Shown: positions 16,298-25,343 of the stretch, piece by piece
Position numbering within the stretch: position 1 is the first letter of the stretch
Layout: each line of letters opens with the position of its first letter
Source of the DNA: an uncultured Lachnospiraceae bacterium
GTDB taxonomy: Bacteria; Bacillota; Clostridia; Lachnospirales; Lachnospiraceae
Assembly: GCA_902765725.1 (NCBI GenBank)
Contig: CACXAT010000017.1
Span: forward strand, 1 to 64,000
Reading direction: 5' to 3'
DNA length: 64,000 nucleotides
The notes under the pieces: generated by a model
Seen by the model: only the letters and a program-made list of their open reading frames with translations
Databases searched by the model: none
Told to the model about the DNA's origin: nothing
Position numbers and translations under genes: made by a program

Positions 16298-18166
16298 TTA
16301 TTCCACGGTCACGCTCTTGGCCAGATTCCTGGGCTTGTCCACATCCAGTCCGCGGGCGACTCCGCTGTAATATCCAAACAGCTGGAGCGGCACGACCGCA
16401 AGACTTGCCATGAAATGCGGATCTGTCTTCGGCACATAGACCGTGAAGTTGGCAGAGTCCTCCACACTGTAATTGCCGTAGGAGGTCAGAGCCATCAGGA
16501 AAGCGCCTCTGGCCTTGCACTCAGCCATATTGCTGATGGTCTTCTCGAACAGATCCTTCTGAGTCAGCACACCGATCACCAGGAGGTTGTCCTCGATCAG
16601 GCTGATGGTGCCGTGCTTCAGCTCGCCTGCGGCGTAGGCTTCAGAATGAACGTAGCTGATCTCCTTGAGCTTCAGGCTTCCCTCCAGAGAGATGGCATAG
16701 TCCAGGCCGCGGCCGATGAAGAAGATATCCCTCGCATTGGCGTATTTGGCGGCGAACCACTGGATACGCTCCTTTTCTTCCAGGATGCGCTCGATCTTAT
16801 CCGGGATCGAGGCAAGCTCCCGCAGATACCCGTCATATTGATCACTGTCGATCAGTCCGCGCACATACGCGGCCTGGACCGCAAAGCAGTAGATGGCTGC
16901 CAGCTGGGCGGAGAAGGCCTTCGTGGTTGCGACCGCGATCTCCGGGCCGGCATGGGTGTAGAGGACGTGGTCCGCTTCCCGGGCGATGGTGGATCCGACT
17001 ACGTTCACGATAGCAAGGGTGCGGATCCCCAGATCCTTCGCCTTGCGAAGAGCTGCAAGGCTGTCGGCAGTCTCTCCCGACTGGGAGATCACCACCAGCA
17101 GCTCTCCATCCACGTGCAGCACCTTGCGGTACCGGTATTCCGAGGCAAGCTCCACCCGGACCGGTATCTCAGCCAGATCCTCCAGGATGTACTGGGCGGC
17201 CATCCCCACATGCCAGGCAGAGCCGCAGGCGGCGATCCGGACCGAGGAGATGCCCCTGAGCACCTCGTCACTGAGCCCGGCAGCCTCCAGCGTGATCCTT
17301 CCCTCCGTGACCAGACTGGTCAGCGTGTCCCTGACAGCGGCCGGCTGCTCATAGATCTCCTTGATCATGAAATGCTCAAAGCCGTTCTTTTCAGCTGACT
17401 TCGCGTCCCAGGTGATCTGGGTGCTCTCCAGCTGGATCTCATCCCCGTTCAGATCAAAGAAATGAACCTCGCCCGGGCGAAGCTGGGCGATCTGCAGATT
17501 GCCGATGTAGTAGACAGTGCGCGTGTAGTTCAGGATGGCCGGGACATCTGAAGCCAGATAGGACTCAGATCCGTCGATCCCGATGATCATGGGGGCATCC
17601 TTGCGGGCGGCATAGATCTCGCCCGGATAGTCGCGGAACATCAGGGCAAGGGCGTAGGTGCCGCGGATGCGGACCAGGGTGCGGTTGATGGCGTCGACGG
17701 GGCCGATCTTGTATTTCTTGTAATAGTAGTCGATCAGCTTGACCACGACCTCCGTATCAGTGTCGCTGTAGAACTGATATCCGTGCCGGGACAGCTTCTC
17801 CTTGAGCTCCAGATAGTTCTCGATGATGCCGTTGTGCACGCCCGTCACCTCAGACTCGACCAGTCCGGAACCGGAGCCGGAGCAGTTTCCGCTCACATGG
17901 GGGTGGGCATTGGTCTGGCTCGGCTCGCCGTGGGTCGCCCATCTGGTATGGCCGATCCCGCAGGTGCCGGCAAGGGACCTGCCGCCGTCTGTCTTCTCGA
18001 TCAGGCCGCGGAGCTTGCCTGTAGACTTGACTACCTCCGCAAGATCCGAGCCGTTTCGCACTGCAAGACCTGCAGAGTCATATCCTCTGTATTCCAGCCT
18101 GGCCAGTCCGTCCAGAAGGACCGGGGCCGCCTGCTGGGTACCTGTATATCCGACTATTCCACACAT
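16298..18166 (-). CDS. glmS: Glutamine-fructose-6-phosphate aminotransferase
   Basis: Makes glucosamine-6-phosphate from fructose-6-phosphate and glutamine, the first step toward UDP-GlcNAc for peptidoglycan. The 622 residues cover the family's usual length: N-terminal class II glutamine amidotransferase with Cys2 as nucleophile (MCGIVGYTG), HTRWATHG and the NHDGI-like NGIIENY loop, then two SIS domains (SQSGETADSL; GRGLDYAISLEGSLKLKE) and the C-terminal PRNLAKSVTVE. ATG 18166 has AGGGAGAGG upstream. It is on its own promoter (18278-18306) with a terminator-like hairpin in the leader. There is no glmS ribozyme of the known kind, since the leader is only about 105 nt. Confidence 0.96.
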   Translation of the reverse strand: MCGIVGYTGTQQAAPVLLDGLARLEYRGYDSAGLAVRNGSDLAEVVKSTGKLRGLIEKTDGGRSLAGTCGIGHTRWATHGEPSQTNAHPHVSGNCSGSGSGLVESEVTGVHNGIIENYLELKEKLSRHGYQFYSDTDTEVVVKLIDYYYKKYKIGPVDAINRTLVRIRGTYALALMFRDYPGEIYAARKDAPMIIGIDGSESYLASDVPAILNYTRTVYYIGNLQIAQLRPGEVHFFDLNGDEIQLESTQITWDAKSAEKNGFEHFMIKEIYEQPAAVRDTLTSLVTEGRITLEAAGLSDEVLRGISSVRIAACGSAWHVGMAAQYILEDLAEIPVRVELASEYRYRKVLHVDGELLVVISQSGETADSLAALRKAKDLGIRTLAIVNVVGSTIAREADHVLYTHAGPEIAVATTKAFSAQLAAIYCFAVQAAYVRGLIDSDQYDGYLRELASIPDKIERILEEKERIQWFAAKYANARDIFFIGRGLDYAISLEGSLKLKEISYVHSEAYAAGELKHGTISLIEDNLLVIGVLTQKDLFEKTISNMAECKARGAFLMALTSYGNYSVEDSANFTVYVPKTDPHFMASLAVVPLQLFGYYSGVARGLDVDKPRNLAKSVTVE

Positions 18167-18193
18167 ATGAACCTCTCCCTTATTAGAAAATGC

Positions 18194-18232
18194 AAAAAAG
18201 GCGTCAGTGGGACAGACCTCACTGACGCCTTT
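18194..18232 (-). terminator. Terminator-type hairpin in the glmS leader (possible attenuator)
   Basis: Read on the minus strand, a perfect 13-bp stem AAAGGCGTCAGTG / CACTGACGCCTTT (18232-18197) is followed by a T-run to 18194. It ends only about 15 bp before the glmS ribosome binding site and lies downstream of the glmS promoter, so full glmS transcripts must read through it. Confidence 0.75.
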
Positions 18233-18277
18233 GTCATCTGATGGTGCGATGCAGGGTTATTCTGCAATCTGCATATT

Positions 18278-18306
18278 ATTATAAATAGGTGCCGGCTGAA
18301 TGTAAA
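18278..18306 (-). promoter_or_regulatory. glmS promoter
   Basis: On the minus strand: TTTACA (18306-18301), 17 bp, TATAAT (18283-18278). The expected start site is near 18271, giving a 105-nt leader with an ATGCAG/CTGCAT hairpin (18249-18274) and the terminator hairpin. Confidence 0.8.
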
Positions 18307-18311
18307 GAGTC

Positions 18312-18323
18312 TCAGATCCCCTG
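18312..18323. repeat. 12-bp direct repeat, distal side of element copy 2
   Basis: TCAGATCCCCTG, identical to 18580-18591. The other copy encodes the last residues and stop codon of the helicase. Confidence 0.8.
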
Positions 18324-18579
18324 CGCCTGCTCCGAAGCTGCAGTTCCCAGGGCAACCGGCATCGCTTCGAGTTTGTGGGCACAATGAAAACACGTTGCCT
18401 TCCTTCGCTTTGCGGCGGTTGCATTGCAGCCGCTCCCAGCTCCTATAGAAGCGTGGTCGCTTCCGCGGCTGCAGCAACTTGCAAAGCTCAGTCGTCTTCC
18501 TATGGTTTTCATCTGTGCCCACAGAACTCTACGCAATTGAAGTCGGCTGCCCTGGGAACTGTAATGCTCCAGGCTGGCT
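18324..18579 (-). ncRNA. Candidate structured RNA or hairpin repeat, copy 2
   Basis: A 256-bp imperfect inverted repeat without coding potential. Its arms share CAGTTCCCAGGGCA-CCG (inverted at 18341 and 18562), GAGTT, GTGGGCACA and GAAAAC blocks. Inside, read on the minus strand, comes the core shared with 3541-3729: CCATAGGA, CGACTGA, GAAGCGACCACGCTTC, TATAGGAGC, then GAAGGAAGG and CGTGTTTT. It directly follows the helicase stop codon and points the same way as that gene. The 12-bp direct repeats at its two edges suggest insertion. RNA function and mobility are both unproven. Confidence 0.5.
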
Positions 18580-18591
18580 TCAGATCCCCTG
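18580..18591. repeat. 12-bp direct repeat, proximal side of element copy 2
   Basis: TCAGATCCCCTG; covers the stop codon and last codons of the helicase gene and repeats exactly at 18312-18323. Confidence 0.8.
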
Positions 18592-20919
18592 GGTCCACTC
18601 TGAGATCCGCGCCTTCATGCCCTCAATATCCAGGACGCCGCAGGCGAATCCCCTTCGCACCAGCTCCTCGGGAAGGATATCGTCGTACTTGTCAAATACG
18701 GGCACTTCCTTCGGATAGAGCAGCTCCATGGGATCGATCCCCGCCTCCATCTCTTCCTTCAGGACCCGGTAGAACTCTTCCTCACTCACTCCGAGGGTAA
18801 ACTGGCAGAAGTAGGGGCGCACCGAATTGAAGCCCTTGAGTCCCAGCCGCTTCGCGCAGCGGATCCGCAGGAACCGCTCCAGTGCCAGGAAGGCATAGCT
18901 TCCGAGCCAGGGCGTCAGGCAGTACATGCTCCCGCCCAGGCAGATCAGTGGCCGGTAACCAAGGCCCGAATGGAGGGCGTCCACCCGGGCGGTCATGAGC
19001 CTGGCCTGGGCGTTCTTGAGCAGATACGGGTAGTCGCAGGTTTCCAGCAGCACCTGGCGCATGCGCTCCAGGATCTTTGTGTGGATATCGCCGGGCTCAT
19101 CGCCGAAATACGCCGGGACCCGGCCCTTGATCATGTGGCAGTAGACCTGGTGATGGGTGCGGTCTACCTCCTCCACGACCCAGACATGGCCTGCGATGGC
19201 GATCCGGTCCCCGATGGGGGGCGGCTTGACGATGGTTCCGATCTCCTGAGACTCACACCGGACACTGTACTCTTCATTTTCCTGGAAAACCGCGTAGAAC
19301 TTGAAGTTATTGGTGATCCGCTCACCGGCCAGGCCGACGATCAGTCCCCGCTCCTCTGTGAGCTGGATGTGATCCTTTCCGATCAGGTCATTGAGGAGGA
19401 CGCGGAAGTCATCCCGGGTCACATTCTCAAAGGGCGCCAGGGTGAGGACTCTCGAGGCAAGCTCTGCCGGAGACATCTCGCCGCCGGATGCCAGGGTGCT
19501 CATGGTCTGGTGGTAGAGCAGGCTGAAGGGAAGCCGGCCCTTTCGCGGCGGCTCGACCCAGCGCTCTTCCAGATAGAGCTGGATCAGGGCGATTCCCTGG
19601 ATCAGTGCCCAGGGGATCTTGTCCGGCAGCAGGTCTCTGGCCTCCGCATGCTCCTCCCGCATGACGAACCACATCTCGCAGGGCTCACCCCGCCGGCCGG
19701 TCCGTCCCATTCTCTGGAGAAATGAAGACACGGTGAACGGTGCGTTGATCTGGAACGCCCGCTCCAGCTTGCCGATGTCGATGCCCAGCTCCAGCGTGGC
19801 GGTGGTGCAGGTGGTCAGAGCCGAATCCTCATCCCGCATCTCGTCCTCCGCGGTCTCTCTGAAGGCGGTAGACAGGTTGCCGTGGTGGATCAGGAACCGG
19901 TCCGGCTCGTGATTGTACTCACAGTAGGCGCGGAGCGTGGTGGTGACCTCTTCACACTCTTCCCTGGAATTACTGAAGACAAGACATTTCTTTCCCCGGG
20001 TGTGCTCGAAGATGTAGCCCATGCCCGGGTCCGCCGTCAGCGGAGCTTCATCGGTGGGCTTTGCCGAGGCCCGGGACATCCCGACGAGGGCGACATCCGC
20101 AGTCTCCGCTTCATAGGCCGGCTTGGTGGTTCCGATGCCCGGCCGCATGCTCGCCGACGGGACGCCGCCCGCCCATGCACTCTTCTCCGGGTTCTCGATG
20201 ATATCACTGGCCTGGGGCGCGGCATTGAAGAAATGCTCCATGGACAGTCTCCATCGCATGCCCTTTGCCTGGATCTGCGGGATGACCGTGCCCCTTCCGG
20301 AGCCGGCAGCAAGGAACCTGCCCGCCTCCTGGGGATCGCCGATGGTGGCGGAGAGTCCGATCCTTCTGGGATTGGCACCGGACATCCTGCACAGCCGCTG
20401 GATCAGGCATATGCACTGTCCTCCTCGGTCGCCCCGCAGCAGGGAATGGATCTCGTCGATCACCACATAGCGAAGATCTCCGAACAGCTTCGGGATCTCA
20501 CTGTGCTTGTGCATCAGAAGCGCCTCCAGGGACTCCGGAGTGATCTGGAGGATGCCCGAGGGGTGCTTGAGAAGTTTTTTCTTGTGGGATGAGGAGACGT
20601 CGCCGTGCCAGTGCCAGACCGGGATATGGCCCTCCTCGCACAGGTCATTTAACCGGATGAACTGATCGTTGATCAGAGCCTTCAGCGGGGCGATGTACAG
20701 GCAGCCGACCGACTGGGGCGGATCTTCGGTGAACTCCGTAAGGATCGGGAAGAAGGCGGCCTCCGTCTTGCCGGAGGCAGTGGAGGCGCACAGAAGGACA
20801 TTCTGATCCGAATTGAAGATGGCGTCCCCCGCGGCGACCTGGACCGCCCGAAGGTCCTGCCATCCGCTGCGGTAGATGAAGTCCTGTATAAAATCTGAAT
20901 AGCGGGAGAATATATCCAT
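18580..20919 (-). CDS. Lhr/BrxHI-like superfamily 2 DEAD/DEAH helicase
   Basis: A 779-residue SF2 helicase. Seen motifs: Q-motif-like N-terminus with FRxxQ-type LRAVQ, Walker A CASTASGKTEAAF, motif Ib QITPESLEAL, DEIH in VVIDEIHSLLRGDRG, SAT in GLSATIGD, and motif VI QRMGRTGRRGE. Between the two RecA folds sits an unusual Ala/Pro/Gly-rich insert (about residues 240-300). The C-terminal third is an Lhr-type extension. Start ATG 20919 has GAGGT upstream. It follows the BrxC/D-like ATPase gene by 19 bp on the same strand, a pairing seen in BREX type 2 (BrxD, BrxHI) and in stand-alone loci. No other BREX gene is in the window. Likely a DNA or RNA translocase; its biological role is inferred only. 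Confidence 0.8.
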   Translation of the reverse strand: MDIFSRYSDFIQDFIYRSGWQDLRAVQVAAGDAIFNSDQNVLLCASTASGKTEAAFFPILTEFTEDPPQSVGCLYIAPLKALINDQFIRLNDLCEEGHIPVWHWHGDVSSSHKKKLLKHPSGILQITPESLEALLMHKHSEIPKLFGDLRYVVIDEIHSLLRGDRGGQCICLIQRLCRMSGANPRRIGLSATIGDPQEAGRFLAAGSGRGTVIPQIQAKGMRWRLSMEHFFNAAPQASDIIENPEKSAWAGGVPSASMRPGIGTTKPAYEAETADVALVGMSRASAKPTDEAPLTADPGMGYIFEHTRGKKCLVFSNSREECEEVTTTLRAYCEYNHEPDRFLIHHGNLSTAFRETAEDEMRDEDSALTTCTTATLELGIDIGKLERAFQINAPFTVSSFLQRMGRTGRRGEPCEMWFVMREEHAEARDLLPDKIPWALIQGIALIQLYLEERWVEPPRKGRLPFSLLYHQTMSTLASGGEMSPAELASRVLTLAPFENVTRDDFRVLLNDLIGKDHIQLTEERGLIVGLAGERITNNFKFYAVFQENEEYSVRCESQEIGTIVKPPPIGDRIAIAGHVWVVEEVDRTHHQVYCHMIKGRVPAYFGDEPGDIHTKILERMRQVLLETCDYPYLLKNAQARLMTARVDALHSGLGYRPLICLGGSMYCLTPWLGSYAFLALERFLRIRCAKRLGLKGFNSVRPYFCQFTLGVSEEEFYRVLKEEMEAGIDPMELLYPKEVPVFDKYDDILPEELVRRGFACGVLDIEGMKARISEWTQGI

Positions 20920-20938
20920 GGGTATACCTCAACGGGGA

Positions 20939-22306
20939 TTACAGTATAAAATCCGCGTACTCCTCTTCAACCACTTCGTCGCTGACCGCCTCGCTCCTTG
21001 CGTAGGAGAATTCATCGGACCCCAGCAGCCGCGCCACCTCCGTGTCCGGATGCTGATACAGGATATCCAGAAGCTCTATGAAGTCCCGGATCACCTCACG
21101 GGGGGTGATGTGGGAATCTGCTCCGATGCGCCCGTATTCGATCCGGATGAAGGTCACCAGATCACCGGTGGTTATGGTCCTGGGATAACCGTACAGCCCG
21201 GCGTGCATGTCGGCGAGCTTCTCGCACAGCACCATCATCTCCTCGGAGGTCAGGGCCTCCAGGCGGATGACGGGAGCCAGCAGGTCGCGGGCCCCCTCCC
21301 GGGAGAACTTCCCCTCGGCAAGACGGGAGCGCAGCGCCTCATAGCTGTAGATGCCCCGCCTCGTATCCTCGATGCACTGGGGCGTTCCGCTCATGAGGAT
21401 CCCCAGGTACCGGGCCTTGCCCTGCAGCGTATCGTTATACATGGTAAGGATCTTCTCGTAGTTATTGTTGCGGGTGATGGACTGGGGGATCTTGTAGATG
21501 TTCACCAGCTCATCGATAAAGATCAGAAGTCCGTTGTAGCCCGCCAGCCGGAAGAACATGGCAAAGAGCTTCAGGTACTCATACCAGTCATCGTCCGTGA
21601 TGATGACATTCACCCCCAGATCCCTGCGGGCCTCCGTCTTGGTGGCATACTCGCCGCGGAACCACTTGAGGACCTTCCCCCTGGTCTCGTCGTCATCTGC
21701 CAGGCAGGCGCGGTAGTAGAGGGTGATCAGGCGGGTGAAATCGAACCCGTGTACCATCTCTCCCAGAGAGTTGATGATCTCGCGGATCCTCCTGTCCACC
21801 TCGCCCGGGAATGCCGGGGAGGAAGCATCCAGCCCGGTCTGCTGCGCGGCCTGCGACTGCACCGCGCTGATCCAGCGGTCGAGGACCAGGGTGAGCGCGC
21901 CGCCCTCGGGGCGGGTCTTCGTGGCAAGGTTCGAGATCAGCTCACGGTAGGTGGCAAGCCCCTGGCCGCGGGTACCCTGCAGGCGTCTCTCGGGGGACAG
22001 ATCCGCATCCATCACGGCGAATCCCCGGTCCATCACATTGTTGCGGATGGTCTGCAGCAGGAAGCTCTTGCCGCTTCCGTAGCGCCCGACGATAAAACGG
22101 AAGGAAGCGCCGCCCTCACCGATGATCTCCACATCCCGGAGGAGAGCCTCGATCTCACTGGTGCGCCCGACGGTGATATAGGGAAGGCCGACTCTGGGAA
22201 CGACGCCGCCCTTCAGGGAACTGATGACCGCCTGGGCAACCCTGCGGGGAGGCTTTCTGGACGGCTGCGGGGATGCGTTCTGATTCAACTGCGTACTGTC
22301 TGTCAT
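20939..22306 (-). CDS. BREX-type ATP-binding protein (BrxC/BrxD family, formerly DUF2791)
   Basis: The 455-residue cytoplasmic ATPase has Walker A GRYGSGKSFLLQTIR at about residues 73-87 and a Walker B-like strand (YNGLLIFIDELVNIYKI), then a sensor-like ILMSGTPQCIEDTRRG and a C-terminal helical part. This is the P-loop layout of BrxC/BrxD proteins. ATG 22306 is preceded by AGGAG. It heads a two-gene unit with the helicase. In many Clostridia a TerB-like gene joins this pair; none is visible here, since the next gene upstream is divergent uridine phosphorylase. The role could be phage defence or genome maintenance. Confidence 0.8.
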   Translation of the reverse strand: MTDSTQLNQNASPQPSRKPPRRVAQAVISSLKGGVVPRVGLPYITVGRTSEIEALLRDVEIIGEGGASFRFIVGRYGSGKSFLLQTIRNNVMDRGFAVMDADLSPERRLQGTRGQGLATYRELISNLATKTRPEGGALTLVLDRWISAVQSQAAQQTGLDASSPAFPGEVDRRIREIINSLGEMVHGFDFTRLITLYYRACLADDDETRGKVLKWFRGEYATKTEARRDLGVNVIITDDDWYEYLKLFAMFFRLAGYNGLLIFIDELVNIYKIPQSITRNNNYEKILTMYNDTLQGKARYLGILMSGTPQCIEDTRRGIYSYEALRSRLAEGKFSREGARDLLAPVIRLEALTSEEMMVLCEKLADMHAGLYGYPRTITTGDLVTFIRIEYGRIGADSHITPREVIRDFIELLDILYQHPDTEVARLLGSDEFSYARSEAVSDEVVEEEYADFIL

Positions 22307-22553
22307 GGACTGTCTCCTGAAAATAAAATCGCGATAAGAAACGTATCTGTTATTTTACCATACTTTTCGAATATTTGTTCGGTTTTCTTTGTAAAATCTT
22401 CTCCCAAAGTTTCATCTGCGCGCTGAGATATGTACCTTGCATGAAAATTCTGATATACTGACAAATAGTTGGACAATCTTTCCTCCGGTGTCCGGAGGAC
22501 GGGCTGTCAGTCATTATTTCAGGTATTCTTTTATTATAAGGAGGCAGGCAGAT

Positions 22554-23339
22554 ATGGTTGATTATTCGGAAGGATCTGGAAGACTGTATCATATCCAGGT
22601 AGCACCTGGCGAGGTGGGAAGATATGTGATCCTGCCCGGAGATCCGAAGCGCTGCGCGAAGATCGCAGCCTATTTTGATGATCCGGTCCTGGTTGCGGAT
22701 AACCGCGAGTACGTGACATACACCGGGACGCTGGACGGAGTGAAAGTCTCTGTAACCTCCACGGGAATCGGCGGACCCTCCGCATCGATCGCGGTCGAGG
22801 AACTGAAGAGATGCGGCGCGGACACATTTATCAGAGTCGGCACCTGCGGAGGCATGCAGCTGGATGTGTGCGGAGGCGACCTGGTCATCGCCACCGGAGC
22901 GGTCCGGGCAGAGGGGACCAGCAAGGAATACGCCCCCATCGAGTATCCGGCAGTGGCAGACTATGACGTGACGACAGCCCTGAAGGAAGCGGCGAAGAAG
23001 CTTGGCTTCACCTCCCATCTGGGCGTTGTGCAGTGCAAGGATTCCTTCTACGGACAGCATGAGCCGGAAGTAAAGCCCATCGGCTATGATCTTCTGAATA
23101 AGTGGGACGCCTGGGTGAAGTGTGGCTGCCTTGCCTCTGAGATGGAGTCTGCGGCCCTGTTCATCGTATCCTCCTGCCTGAAGGTAAGGTCCGGGACCGT
23201 CCTGCTGACCGTTGCCAACCAGGAGAGGGCGAAGCTGAACCTGCCCAACAAGCAGGCCCACGATACCTCCATGGCGATCCAGACAGCAGTGGAGGCGATC
23301 CGTATGCTGATCAAGGCAGACGGAGCAAAACCGGAATAA
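22554..23339 (+). CDS. udp: Uridine phosphorylase
   Basis: Splits uridine (and often deoxyuridine) with phosphate to uracil and (deoxy)ribose-1-phosphate. The 261 residues contain the NP-I family marks: the N-terminal HIQV and LPGDPKR phosphate loop, [25 protein letters not shown], and the ribose-binding [12 protein letters not shown] 22554 is chosen because AAGGAGGCAGGCAGAT lies right before it; the open frame upstream is not coding. It begins a salvage run with cdd and deoC spaced by 11 and 44 bp. A related purine phosphorylase is less likely given the cdd neighbour and the family motifs. Confidence 0.88.
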   Translation: MVDYSEGSGRLYHIQVAPGEVGRYVILPGDPKRCAKIAAYFDDPVLVADNREYVTYTGTLDGVKVSVTSTGIGGPSASIAVEELKRCGADTFIRVGTCGGMQLDVCGGDLVIATGAVRAEGTSKEYAPIEYPAVADYDVTTALKEAAKKLGFTSHLGVVQCKDSFYGQHEPEVKPIGYDLLNKWDAWVKCGCLASEMESAALFIVSSCLKVRSGTVLLTVANQERAKLNLPNKQAHDTSMAIQTAVEAIRMLIKADGAKPE

Positions 23340-23350
23340 GAGGTGCGCGT

Positions 23351-23782
23351 ATGGGACAGAACACACTGAGCGGGGAGACGGTCCGGAGCCTGTGTGAGAC
23401 CGCAGTGGCGATGAGGCAGAAAAGCTACGTCCCCTACTCTCATTTTCGTGTAGGAGCGGCCCTGCTGACGGAAGACGGCAGGATCTACACAGGCTGCAAC
23501 ATAGAGAACGCCGCATTTACCCCGACCAACTGCGCCGAGAGGACGGCGTTCTTTAAGGCGATCAGCGAGGGCTGCTATAAGTTCGCGGCGATCGCCATCA
23601 GCGGAGGCCCCGAGGACGGGGAGCTCCAGTACTGCCCGCCCTGCGGGGTGTGCAGGCAGGTTATGGCGGAATTCTGCACCGGGGACTTCCCGGTTTTCCT
23701 GGCCAAGTCAGGAACGGACTATGAGGAGCACACTCTCAATGAGGTGCTGCCGATGCGTTTCACACCGGCCAACCTGGCATAA
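23351..23782 (+). CDS. cdd: Cytidine deaminase
   Basis: Deaminates cytidine and deoxycytidine to uridine forms, feeding the phosphorylase encoded just upstream. The 143-residue size is typical of homotetrameric Cdd. Zinc site: C-A-E in NCAERTAFF (catalytic Glu) and PPCGVCRQVM. The YVPYSHFRVGAALL opening is diagnostic. Only 11 bp separate it from udp, so translation is probably coupled. Confidence 0.95.
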   Translation: MGQNTLSGETVRSLCETAVAMRQKSYVPYSHFRVGAALLTEDGRIYTGCNIENAAFTPTNCAERTAFFKAISEGCYKFAAIAISGGPEDGELQYCPPCGVCRQVMAEFCTGDFPVFLAKSGTDYEEHTLNEVLPMRFTPANLA

Positions 23783-23826
23783 GGGATCCAGATAAGTAAG
23801 AAGTACGTATGTAAGGAGAATGAATT

Positions 23827-24468
23827 ATGGGAAACATTGCAGGAATGATCGATCACACACTGCTGAAGGCAGCAGCTACATCCGCGGATATCAAAAAGAT
23901 CTGTGAGGAAGCAAGAGAGTACAGATTCGCGTCCGTATGCGTCAACAGCTGCTATGCGAAGCTGGTCACGGAAGAGCTGGAGGGCACGGGAGTCAAGACC
24001 TGCTGCGTCGTCGGCTTCCCGCTTGGCGCCATGTCCACCAGAGCGAAGGCCTATGAGGCAAAGTGCGCTGTCGAAGACGGAGCTTCTGAGGTCGATATGG
24101 TTATCAATGTCGGAGCCCTCAAGGAGGGAAATGACCAGTTCGTGGAAGACGATATCCGCGCAGTCGTAGAGGCCTCCAAACCTGCCATCGTCAAGGTGAT
24201 CATCGAGACCTGCCTGCTCACGGATGAGGAGAAGGTCAGAGCCTGCGAGCTGTCCGAGAAGGCAGGCGCCGCATTCGTCAAGACTTCCACCGGATTCTCT
24301 ACCGGCGGAGCCAATACCGCGGACGTGGCACTGATGAAGAAGACCGTTGGCGACCGTCTCCAGGTGAAGGCTTCCGGCGGCATCCACACCCCCGAAGAGG
24401 CGAAGGCACTGATCGAGGCAGGTGCGGACAGGATCGGAGCCAGCAACGGCATCGCCCTTCTTGGCTGA
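23827..24468 (+). CDS. deoC: Deoxyribose-phosphate aldolase
   Basis: Converts 2-deoxyribose-5-phosphate to glyceraldehyde-3-phosphate and acetaldehyde, finishing deoxynucleoside breakdown. The 213-residue TIM barrel has the family sequence marks: [31 protein letters not shown], the Schiff-base Lys in VKTSTGFST, and [12 protein letters not shown] 23827 has AAGGAGAATGAATT upstream. Third gene of the udp-cdd-deoC run. Confidence 0.95.
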   Translation: MGNIAGMIDHTLLKAAATSADIKKICEEAREYRFASVCVNSCYAKLVTEELEGTGVKTCCVVGFPLGAMSTRAKAYEAKCAVEDGASEVDMVINVGALKEGNDQFVEDDIRAVVEASKPAIVKVIIETCLLTDEEKVRACELSEKAGAAFVKTSTGFSTGGANTADVALMKKTVGDRLQVKASGGIHTPEEAKALIEAGADRIGASNGIALLG

Positions 24469-24504
24469 TCGCCGGGGCAGCGGATCTTGAGAGAGTGCGT
24501 GCAC

Positions 24505-25281
24505 ATGAATCAACACAGGACACAGGTATGGGCGCATCGCGGAGCATCCGGCTATGCGCCTGAAAATACCATGGAAGCGTATATCCTGGCCCACCAGTAC
24601 GGCGCCGACGGCATCGAGCTGGACGTCCAGCTGTCCAGGGACGGGGAGATCGTCGTCATCCACGATGAGAAGATCAACCGGACCTCCAACGGCCGGGGCT
24701 ATGTCAGGAACTATACGCTGAAACAGCTGAAGGAATACAATTACAACAAGACCCGTCCGGAACATTTCCGTGCAGACATCCCCACACTGAGGGAGGTGCT
24801 GGAGTATCTGCAGGACAAACCGGAGATGATGCTGAACATCGAGCTGAAGACGGGAGTCTTCTTCTATGAAGGCATCGAACAGAAGACAATCGATATGGTC
24901 CATGCGACCGGGATGAATGAGCGGGTGATTTACTCCTCCTTCAATCATTATTCGATCCGGAAGGTTCAGCAGATCGATCCGGAGGCGAAGGTCGGACTTC
25001 TGCATGAGGACGGGTTCATCGATGTTCCGCAGTACGCGGCGAAGCTGGGCGTGAATGCCCTGCACCCGAAGTATGTCAACCTGCGCTATCCGGATTATCT
25101 GGAGGACTGCAGGCGCCTGGGACTGGACATTAATGTGTGGACGGTCAATGACGAGCAGATGATGCGGGACATGTTCGCCGCGGGAGTACATGCGGTCATC
25201 ACCAATGACCCTGCCCTCGCGATCCGTGTAAGGGACGAGTTCGAGAGGACGGGAGCAGTTACAGCCGGTGTAAGGACCTGA
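24505..25281 (+). CDS. Glycerophosphodiester phosphodiesterase
   Basis: The 258-residue cytoplasmic-type GDPD hydrolyses glycerophosphodiesters to glycerol-3-phosphate and an alcohol. The active site is clear: AHRGASGYAPENT with the catalytic His, E and D in GIELDVQLSRDGEIVVIHD, NIELK and the C-terminal VWTVND. ATG 24505 gives the standard MNQHRTQVWAHRG start; a TTG 18 bp earlier is in frame and nearer a GA-rich stretch upstream. It follows deoC by 36 bp and is probably in the same unit, though its chemistry is unrelated to nucleosides. Confidence 0.9.
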   Translation: MNQHRTQVWAHRGASGYAPENTMEAYILAHQYGADGIELDVQLSRDGEIVVIHDEKINRTSNGRGYVRNYTLKQLKEYNYNKTRPEHFRADIPTLREVLEYLQDKPEMMLNIELKTGVFFYEGIEQKTIDMVHATGMNERVIYSSFNHYSIRKVQQIDPEAKVGLLHEDGFIDVPQYAAKLGVNALHPKYVNLRYPDYLEDCRRLGLDINVWTVNDEQMMRDMFAAGVHAVITNDPALAIRVRDEFERTGAVTAGVRT

Positions 25282-25343
25282 GCAGACCTGAAGATCTGTG
25301 AGGGGAGGATGCTGGGGAGCATCCTAAGATAAGGGGAAGCATC

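Noticed and set aside
18167..18310. glmS ribozyme
   Set aside because: The leader from the predicted start is about 105 nt and I see none of the ribozyme core; a simple hairpin and terminator account for it.
18312..18536. 74-codon minus-strand frame in the helicase-glmS spacer
   Set aside because: It lies within the inverted-repeat element, has no ribosome binding site, and ends in the duplicated 12-mer, so its tail resembles the helicase tail only by duplication.
20939..22306. Full BREX locus
   Set aside because: Only the ATPase and helicase are present; no methylase, PglZ or other BREX genes flank them.
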